Origin: Actinomycetota bacterium | GTDB lineage: Bacteria; Actinomycetota; Actinomycetes; Mycobacteriales; Mycobacteriaceae | Assembly: GCA_005787665.1 (NCBI GenBank) | Contig: SYAB01000217.1 | Span: forward strand, 1 to 12,302 | Direction: 5' to 3' | DNA length: 12,302 bases | In this document: positions 6,798 through 12,302 of the stretch, one piece after another | Position numbering within the stretch: position 1 is the stretch's first letter | Layout: each line of letters starts with the position of its first letter | The notes under the pieces: generated by a model | What the model was told of the DNA's origin: nothing | Seen by the model: the letters and a program-made list of their open reading frames with translations, nothing else | The model's database searches: none | Translations under genes and position numbers: made by a program

Positions 6798-8104
6798 CGG
6801 CCACCTCCGTCCATCAGGCCGGCCAGCCCGGCCGACGGGTCGGTCGGCACCGCGACCGGCCCGGGTGTCTCGGCGGCGAGTGACGGTGGCGCCGAGACCG
6901 GCTGGGGCGCCGATTCCGGTTGCGGTGGAACGAAATCAGGCCGCATCCAGTCTTCGCTGTAGGTGACTTCGTTGGGTCTGGCCTGGGCGCCGACGAACAG
7001 GTTCTCGCCCAGCGGGGGGAAGTTGTACTGCCGGTTCTTGACGATGGGTGCCAGATACTGGACGCACAGCTTGGAGGCCTGCTCAGCGCCCATCCGCGAT
7101 GCGGCCTCGATCGCACCGCACAGGAAGGAGAGCGGGTTGGCGAAGTTGTTGACCTGGAGCGCCCCGGTCAGGGACCCGTTGGCCGGCTCGTAGATGTTGT
7201 TGAAGTTCACGGCGACATTGGGGGCGACATGCAGGAACTGTTTGATGTCATCGAGGCTTCCCGCGACCGCGTTGCTGATCGAGGTGAGTTTGTCGGATGC
7301 GGTGCCGATCGGTTCGCGGTTCTCGGCGACGAAACTCTGGACGTCCCCGATGACTGAGTTGAGGTCCTCGACGGCGCGGCCGACCTTGTTCGGATCGTCG
7401 GCCAGCAGCCCGGACACCTGGGCGAGGTTGACGTTGAGTTGGGCGAGCAGATCACTGCTGTCTCGGAGCCCCGACACCAGAGTCGACAGATTCTTGATGG
7501 TTCCGAAGACGTCGCTGCTGTGGTCGTTGAGGACCGAGATCGTCTTCGACAGCTTGACGATGGTGGCGCGGATATCGGCGCCCTGTCCGGCGAGGTTGCC
7601 GGCCGCCGAGTTGATCGCGGCGCCCAGCGAACTGACCCCGCCGGGCTTGGTCGGCTGCAACAGGTCGGTCAATCGCTCGAGTTGGGTGCGAATGTCGTCC
7701 CATTCGACCGGTACCGCAGTGCGGTCCTGACCGATGACCGCCCCGTCGGCCATCGTCGGGCCGCCGGAGTAGGGCGGTGTGAGCTGGATGGCGCGACCGG
7801 TCACCAGTTGCGGGGAGAGGATGACGGCGTTGGCCTGCTCGGGCACCTTGTACTTGCGGTCGAACCAGAACGTGATCTTGCTCCGCAACGGCTCGGGCTG
7901 GATCGTGACGACCTTGCCGACGCTGACCCCCCGGATGCGGACGTCGTCGCCGACGAACAGTCCCGTGCTGTTATCGAAGTATCCGACCACGGTGGTGTGC
8001 GAGGACCGCTCCGCCAGGGTGCGCATCGACAGCAGACCGCCCACGAGCAGCACGGCCAGCGCCACCACGAGCAGGACCCGGGGTTGACGGAGGCGGGCGA
8101 TCAT
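6794..8104 (-). CDS. mceD: MceD, MCE-family lipid-transport subunit
   Basis: The fourth MCE subunit has 436 residues. It has a membrane anchor at about 9-26 and an MCE domain at about 36-112 (STGLFVGDDVRIRGVSVGKV at 46-65). A long helical region follows, with repeated Asn/Asp/Leu/Val patterns. The conserved C-terminal block PLSFLCGAIEAAS...KLCVQYLAPIVKNRQYNFPPLG contains its only two cysteines. The final 50 or so residues are Pro/Ala-rich and probably disordered. The ATG at 8104 overlaps the mceC stop by four bases (ATGA), and its stop overlaps the mceE ATG in the same way, so C, D and E are likely made by coupled translation. The family assignment is firm and the letter comes from gene order. 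Confidence 0.94.
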   Translation of the reverse strand: MIARLRQPRVLLVVALAVLLVGGLLSMRTLAERSSHTTVVGYFDNSTGLFVGDDVRIRGVSVGKVVTIQPEPLRSKITFWFDRKYKVPEQANAVILSPQLVTGRAIQLTPPYSGGPTMADGAVIGQDRTAVPVEWDDIRTQLERLTDLLQPTKPGGVSSLGAAINSAAGNLAGQGADIRATIVKLSKTISVLNDHSSDVFGTIKNLSTLVSGLRDSSDLLAQLNVNLAQVSGLLADDPNKVGRAVEDLNSVIGDVQSFVAENREPIGTASDKLTSISNAVAGSLDDIKQFLHVAPNVAVNFNNIYEPANGSLTGALQVNNFANPLSFLCGAIEAASRMGAEQASKLCVQYLAPIVKNRQYNFPPLGENLFVGAQARPNEVTYSEDWMRPDFVPPQPESAPQPVSAPPSLAAETPGPVAVPTDPSAGLAGLMDGGGR

Positions 8105-9435
8105 GGGTTCCCTGCCTGCGGAGCGGGTTCGCCGGGGGCCGGCACGTACACCGGCGAGGGCGAGGGCAGCGGGGTGGACGCCTGGCCCGGCGAGGGCACC
8201 GGCGGGCCGGGCGGCGGGCCCCCGGGTGCCGGCGCCGGGGGTTCGGGCCGGTAGGGATAGCGGCCCGGGTATTGCGCGGGCAGGTGCGGGTCGGCGTTTC
8301 CGGTGATCGCGTCCGGCAGCGTCAACCGGGGATCGCCGCCCTGGCCGGTGCGGGGATAGGGCACGGGCAGCGGCGGGGTTCCCGGCTGGCCGGTCTGCGG
8401 GTCGGCAAGCTGCGAGGGCAGCATCGTGGCGGGATCGAGCCCGAGGTCGGAGAAGGCCGCGTCGACAAACGGCTGGACGAATTGTCCGGGCAGCAGGTTG
8501 ACCACGTAGGCCTTGAAGAACGGGCCCGAGGCGACCGTCTCCCCCATCGCCATCGCGTAGTTGTTCAAACCTTTGATGGCTTCCTGGACACGTTCCTTGC
8601 GGCTATCCACCAGTGCCAGAACGCCATTGAGCTTGTCCAGTGTCGGCTTGAGCTGCTGGCGATTCTCGGAGATGAACAGTTTCAACTGGGTGGCGACCGC
8701 CGAGATGTTCCCGGTGATCTCGTCGAGTGCGGCACTCTGGGTCTGCAGCGCCACCAGCAGGGCGTTGGTGTCACGGACCAGGGTGACGATGCGGTCGGTG
8801 CGTTGGGCCAGCACACCGGTCGCTTTCGCGGCGTTGTCGAGCAGGGTGCGGAGCTGGGCATCGCGGGCGTTCAGGGTGTCGGCGAAACGGGCAACGCCCT
8901 GCACGGCGCTACGCAATTGCGGCGGGGTGTCGGCGAAGGTCTGCGCGAGTGCCGCCAGCGAGTCCGACAGCTGGTTGGTGTTGACGCCGCTGATCGTCGT
9001 GGCCAACTCCCCCAGCGCATCCGGGAGTTGGTAGGGCGACTGGGTGCGATCCATCGGGATGGGACCGCTGAGCTGTCCCTCGCCGTTCGGCAGGACATCG
9101 AGTTCCTTGGTGCCCAGCAGACCCTTGGTCCTGATCGCAGCCTGGGTGCTCCGGCCGAGTTGGATGTTCTTCGGCACGGTGAAGGTGACCAGCACTCCGG
9201 TGTCATCGAGAGAGATGTCGGAGACCTTGCCGACCGGGTACCCCGACACCTGCACGATCGCACCCTCGAACAACCCACCGGCGTCGGCGAAATAGGCGGT
9301 ATAGCTTTTGTTCTGGTTGAGGAACGGCAACTTCTGATTTCCCAGCGCCGCCGCCACCAACCCGACCAGCAGCGCGATGCCAAGGGCACCGAGCACCACG
9401 GGGTTTCGCTCCGAGAAGCTCTTTGCCATCCTCAC
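8101..9435 (-). CDS. mceC: MceC, MCE-family lipid-transport subunit with a Pro-rich tail
   Basis: The third MCE subunit has 444 residues from the GTG at 9435. A membrane anchor is at about 12-31 and an MCE domain at about 43-117 (GGLFEGAIVQVSGYPVGKV). A long helical segment runs to about 330. The last 111 residues (334-444) are about one-third proline, with runs such as GGPPPGPPVPSPG, and are probably disordered. It has no cysteine at all, unlike every other MCE subunit here. The start is uncertain: GTG at 9435 overlaps the mceB stop as GTGA, while ATG at 9429 gives MAKSFSERNP with GAAG five bases upstream; a GTG at 9447 is also in frame. The stop overlaps the mceD ATG (ATGA). Confidence 0.93.
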   Translation of the reverse strand: MRMAKSFSERNPVVLGALGIALLVGLVAAALGNQKLPFLNQNKSYTAYFADAGGLFEGAIVQVSGYPVGKVSDISLDDTGVLVTFTVPKNIQLGRSTQAAIRTKGLLGTKELDVLPNGEGQLSGPIPMDRTQSPYQLPDALGELATTISGVNTNQLSDSLAALAQTFADTPPQLRSAVQGVARFADTLNARDAQLRTLLDNAAKATGVLAQRTDRIVTLVRDTNALLVALQTQSAALDEITGNISAVATQLKLFISENRQQLKPTLDKLNGVLALVDSRKERVQEAIKGLNNYAMAMGETVASGPFFKAYVVNLLPGQFVQPFVDAAFSDLGLDPATMLPSQLADPQTGQPGTPPLPVPYPRTGQGGDPRLTLPDAITGNADPHLPAQYPGRYPYRPEPPAPAPGGPPPGPPVPSPGQASTPLPSPSPVYVPAPGEPAPQAGNP

Positions 9436-10463
9436 TTCGGCGCGCACCGCCCGGAGCTCTGACCGGCGACCTTGACGAACACCGGCTGCCCGCCCTTGCC
9501 GTTCAGCTTGAGCACGACGTCGCAGAAGTAGAAACTGAAGTAGTCGCCGTAGATACCCTGCCGGCCGAGCATCTTGTACTTCTCGGGCAGGGTTTCCAGC
9601 AGGTTGTCCAGGTAGTCCCGGTCGGCAAGCACGGCGTCACTCACCCGGCCGGTTTCGGTGATCACCTTCTTCGCCGGCTCCTGTGCCTGGGCGAGCAGGT
9701 CGGCGACGGTTCCCGCGGCGGCGTTGGTGTAGGCAACCGCGTTGGTGATGTCGGTCCTGCGCTCGGCCAGTCCACCGACCAGTTCCGACAGCGACGTCAC
9801 CGCCTTGTCGAGCTGATCGCTTTGGCCGCCCAGCGTGCCCAGCAGCACATTGAGGTTGTCCACGACCTGCCCGATCAGAACATCGCGGTCGGCCAAGGTG
9901 TTGCTCACCGACGCGGCGCGGCTCAGGAATGAGGCGATCGTGGGACCTTCACCTCCGAACGCCCCGAGGAGCTGACCACTGAGGTCGTTGACCTGGTCGG
10001 GTTCCAGGGCGCGGAACAGCGGGCGGAATCCCCCGGTGACCGAATCCAGGTCGAGGGCCGGTTGGGTGCGATCGCGGGGGATGGTGTGGCCCGGTTGGAG
10101 GACCGTGGTGGCGCCCGGGCCCTCGACCAACGCCATGAATCGGCCGCCGATCAGATCGTCGTAGCGAACTTCGGCGCGGGTCCCTTCGGTCAGCACCGCG
10201 GCCGGATCAGCGGTGAACTCCACCCGCACGGTGGCGTCGTCCTGCACTGTAATGCGCTTCACCTGGCCGACTTCCACGCCGGCAACGCGAACCATGTTGC
10301 CTTCCCGTAGTCCGGAGACGTCGGTGAACTCAGCGGCGTAGGGCTTGGCGTCGCCGGAGAATCGGGCCTGACCGAAGACGATCATGACGATGCCCAGGGC
10401 CAGGGCGCAGACGGTGAGGAAAAGCCCCAGGCGCACGACGACGCCGGTCATCTTGAGGTTCAC
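9432..10463 (-). CDS. mceB: MceB, MCE-family lipid-transport subunit
   Basis: The second MCE subunit has 343 residues from the GTG at 10463, the usual MceB length. It has a membrane anchor at about 8-30 and an MCE domain at about 40-118, including GLREGNMVRVAGVEVGQV. A helical region follows, with no long disordered tail. The C-terminus FYFCDVVLKLNGKGGQP...GRCAPK is the typical MceB ending and supplies two cysteines outside the membrane anchor. I chose the GTG because it overlaps the mceA stop as GTGA and gives only five residues before the anchor region; the ATG at 10451 would also work. The frame is open further upstream into mceA, but that extension is Arg/Pro/Gly-rich out-of-frame mceA sequence. 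A GC-rich hairpin lies immediately before the start codon. Confidence 0.94.
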   Translation of the reverse strand: MNLKMTGVVVRLGLFLTVCALALGIVMIVFGQARFSGDAKPYAAEFTDVSGLREGNMVRVAGVEVGQVKRITVQDDATVRVEFTADPAAVLTEGTRAEVRYDDLIGGRFMALVEGPGATTVLQPGHTIPRDRTQPALDLDSVTGGFRPLFRALEPDQVNDLSGQLLGAFGGEGPTIASFLSRAASVSNTLADRDVLIGQVVDNLNVLLGTLGGQSDQLDKAVTSLSELVGGLAERRTDITNAVAYTNAAAGTVADLLAQAQEPAKKVITETGRVSDAVLADRDYLDNLLETLPEKYKMLGRQGIYGDYFSFYFCDVVLKLNGKGGQPVFVKVAGQSSGRCAPK

Positions 10464-11812
10464 GGCGGGGTCCCCCCGCCGTCGGCAGCGCCCGCCGGGG
10501 GCACGCCCGGCCACAGCGGCTGGCCGCCGGGCCCGTAGAGCGCGGCGCCGTACGGCGGCGAGCCCGGATAGGGTTCGGGACCCACGGCCGGACCGGGCAG
10601 GCACTGGCGGATGCTGGGCTCCTGCGGGATCGCCCGCGTAACCGGAAAGTAATTCGCCCAGCACGGATGACCGATGCCCGGGTTGGGTCGGATGTCGAGT
10701 CCGGTTCCCCAGCCGGTATTGGTGATCAGCTGGCGTACCGGGAAGTTCTTGGTGGCGTCGGGAAGCGATCCGCAGCCGGGCTTGCCGCCCGGACCTCCTT
10801 TGGCGGCGACGATCGGCAGGTTGTCGGGAAAGACGTAGGGATCGTTGCCCGGCAACAGAGCGACGTCGACGACGAAAGTTCTGCCGTCACCACCGAAGAC
10901 CGGGTCGGAATGGTCGACGATCCATTGGGCGCCCTGCAACATGCACGTGTACGAGGGGCTGTAGGTCTGCAGCAGGTTCGTCGTCGGCTCCAGGCTGTTG
11001 ATCGCCGACACCAGGGAGTCTTTGCTGGTCCCGAGCAGGGTGGTCCCTTCCCGGGAGAGCCCGATGGTGTTGACCAGCACAGCGTCGAGCTCATTGTGGT
11101 GGTTCACGACTGTGGCGCTGGTGGTGGTTACCGAGTCAAGGATGGTCACGATGTCCTGTGCCGCGGCGCCGTAGGTGTCGCTGAGGCTCGTGAAGGAACG
11201 GACGTCCTCGCGGAACACGTCGTTGCGGTCGTTGAGAGCGGTCATGACGTCGTTCAGTGCGGTGGTGGCTTCCCCGATCCGCTCGCCGCGACCCCGTACC
11301 GCCTCGGCGACCGCCGTCAGGACCGCGTTGAGCTTCATCGGGTCGACCATCTTGAGGACGTCGACGACGTTCTCGAAGACGGTGTTGACTTCGGTGGTCA
11401 CGTTCGAGGCCTGCAGCACCGTACCGGCACGAAGACGTTCGGCGTCGGGACGTTCCGGGTACACCAGCTCGACGAATTTCGCGCCGAAAACAGTCGTCAC
11501 GTTGATGCGGGCCCCGACGTTGGCGGGGATGTACCGCACCTGGTCGGTGTCGATGTCGAGCAGCAGCCGGGCAGCGCCCTGTCCGCCTTCGATATCGCGG
11601 ACGCGGCCGATGTCGACTCCGCGCATCTTGACCTTGGCGCCCGTCTCGAGCACCAGACCACTGCGCTCGGAGTTCAGCGTCACCGGCACCGCGGAGCGAA
11701 ACGTGCCGAGGAATGACGTCGCGGTGACAAAGACCAGCACCGCGATCAGGGCGATCAGGAACAGTGGCCACCACGGGGTGGCAATACGGTGCTCGCCGCG
11801 TCGAGGTTGCAT
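10460..11812 (-). CDS. mceA: MceA, MCE-family lipid-transport subunit
   Basis: This 450-residue protein is the first MCE subunit of the operon and would form part of the periplasmic lipid tunnel with MceB-F. An N-terminal membrane anchor is at about 13-33. It is followed by an MCE/MlaD domain at about 40-118, with the Gly-spaced pattern SGLVLETG...MRGVDIGRV at 51-71. Next comes a long helix-forming region rich in Asn, Asp, Thr and Val. The tail holds four cysteines, in the contexts TCMLQG, PGCGS, HPCWANY and RQCLPG, and ends Pro/Gly-rich. TCMLQGA is typical of MceA proteins. The ATG at 11812 is four bases after yrbEB. The stop overlaps the mceB GTG by four bases (GTGA), so translation is probably coupled. 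Family and order are clear; the cargo is not. Confidence 0.95.
   Translation of the reverse strand: MQPRRGEHRIATPWWPLFLIALIAVLVFVTATSFLGTFRSAVPVTLNSERSGLVLETGAKVKMRGVDIGRVRDIEGGQGAARLLLDIDTDQVRYIPANVGARINVTTVFGAKFVELVYPERPDAERLRAGTVLQASNVTTEVNTVFENVVDVLKMVDPMKLNAVLTAVAEAVRGRGERIGEATTALNDVMTALNDRNDVFREDVRSFTSLSDTYGAAAQDIVTILDSVTTTSATVVNHHNELDAVLVNTIGLSREGTTLLGTSKDSLVSAINSLEPTTNLLQTYSPSYTCMLQGAQWIVDHSDPVFGGDGRTFVVDVALLPGNDPYVFPDNLPIVAAKGGPGGKPGCGSLPDATKNFPVRQLITNTGWGTGLDIRPNPGIGHPCWANYFPVTRAIPQEPSIRQCLPGPAVGPEPYPGSPPYGAALYGPGGQPLWPGVPPAGAADGGGTPP
10464..10480 (-). repeat. Perfect GC hairpin abutting the mceB start codon
   Basis: The sequence GGCGGGG-TCC-CCCCGCC on the plus strand is a perfect seven-base inverted repeat with a three-base loop. 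On the transcript it ends exactly at the base before the mceB GTG and buries the G-rich run that would serve as its ribosome binding site. It lies in the last codons of mceA. It would make mceB translation depend on ribosomes finishing mceA. Confidence 0.55.
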
Positions 11813-11816
11813 GCGG

Positions 11817-12302
11817 CTATCCGGCGAGGCGGAAGTTGCCGGACTGGCCGTAGACGGCGAGAGTGACGGCCATCAGGACGAACGCCCCGACCACCATGGA
11901 GGCGCGAACCGCGCGGCCGACGGCTTCCCCCACCCCGGCGGGACCACCGGAGGCGGTGTATCCGTAGTAGGTCGAGACCAGCATGACCACAATGATCATC
12001 ACGATGGTCTGGAAGAACGACCAGGCCAGGTCGGTGGTGTTCAGGAAGGTGTCGAAGTAGTGGTCATAGACCCCGGTGGGTTGCCCGTAGATCCAGGTGG
12101 TTCCCACCCGGGCGGCCAGGAATCCCATGATCAGGGCGATCGCGTACAGGGGAATGACGACGATGGTCCCGGCCAGTACACGCGTGGCGGCCAGATAGGT
12201 GACGCTGCGGATACCGATGACTTCCAGGGCGTCGACTTCTTCGTTGATCCGCATCGCGCCCATCTGGGCGGTGGCGCCGGCCCCCACCGTGGCGGTCAGC
12301 GT
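11817..12302 (-). CDS. yrbEB: YrbEB-type MlaE-family permease subunit of the Mce transporter (5' part missing)
   Basis: This is an inner-membrane permease of the MlaE/YrbE family, which pairs with a second YrbE protein and an ATPase to energise Mce lipid import. The reading frame is open to the window edge, so only the C-terminal 161 residues are visible; family members are usually about 265-290 residues. The fragment carries the family hallmark MRINEEVDALEVIGI (visible residues 17-31), the cytoplasmic coupling segment of these permeases. Hydrophobic segments lie at about 41-64, 94-115 and 134-152. A conserved Gly-rich GVGEAVGRAVRAS stretch comes before the last helix. It ends with TAG four bases before the mceA ATG. 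Its position directly before mceA matches the second yrbE gene (B) of mce operons; this assignment is by order, since yrbEA is outside the window. Confidence 0.93.
   Translation of the reverse strand, partial: TLTATVGAGATAQMGAMRINEEVDALEVIGIRSVTYLAATRVLAGTIVVIPLYAIALIMGFLAARVGTTWIYGQPTGVYDHYFDTFLNTTDLAWSFFQTIVMIIVVMLVSTYYGYTASGGPAGVGEAVGRAVRASMVVGAFVLMAVTLAVYGQSGNFRLAG

Noticed and set aside
8272..9462. 396-residue open frame on the plus strand opposite mceC
   Set aside because: Antisense shadow of mceC with biased composition and no domain; strand and frame conflict with an intact operon gene.
10464..10664. N-terminal extension of mceB into mceA
   Set aside because: The extra residues are out-of-frame mceA sequence rich in Arg, Pro and Gly; the GTG at 10463 gives the standard MceB length and anchor position.

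Overview
This window holds the promoter-distal part of one long mce (mammalian cell entry) lipid-import operon, read entirely on the minus strand from base 12302 down to base 1. High GC content, six consecutive MCE-domain genes behind a YrbE permease, an MceE lipoprotein, GTG starts and stop/start overlaps all point to a mycolic-acid actinobacterium. Mycobacterium or Mycolicibacterium is most likely; Rhodococcus, Nocardia or Gordonia cannot be excluded. I do not assign an mce operon number.

Layout in transcription order: the 3' part of yrbEB (MlaE-type permease, cut by the window edge); mceA, mceB, mceC, mceD, mceE and mceF, each with an N-terminal membrane anchor or lipoprotein signal, one MCE domain, a long helical region and a tail; a 52-base gap; then fadD (acyl-CoA synthetase), an SDR closely resembling peroxisomal 2,4-dienoyl-CoA reductase, and an acyl-CoA dehydrogenase (fadE). 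A 237-base stretch follows with a possible leader ORF and two small inverted repeats. Last is the 5' part of an Mce-associated membrane protein (Mam), cut by the other edge. No RNA gene, mobile element, CRISPR array or convincing rho-independent terminator was seen.

How the genes may work together: YrbE permeases and an MceA-F assembly would carry a lipid across the periplasm and inner membrane. ATP hydrolysis would come from an ATPase (MceG/Mkl) not encoded here. FadD would activate an imported carboxylic acid to its CoA ester, FadE would introduce the alpha,beta double bond, and the SDR would reduce dienoyl-CoA intermediates. An unsaturated fatty acid or a similar acyl chain is the simplest guess for the cargo. 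That substrate is inference from gene context only.

The main points for a second look are the beta-oxidation-type cassette between mceF and mam, the DECR2-like SDR lacking the classical YxxxK tyrosine, the possible frameshift or coupled leader ORF before mam, and a perfect hairpin abutting the mceB start codon. The core of the locus is an ordinary mce operon.
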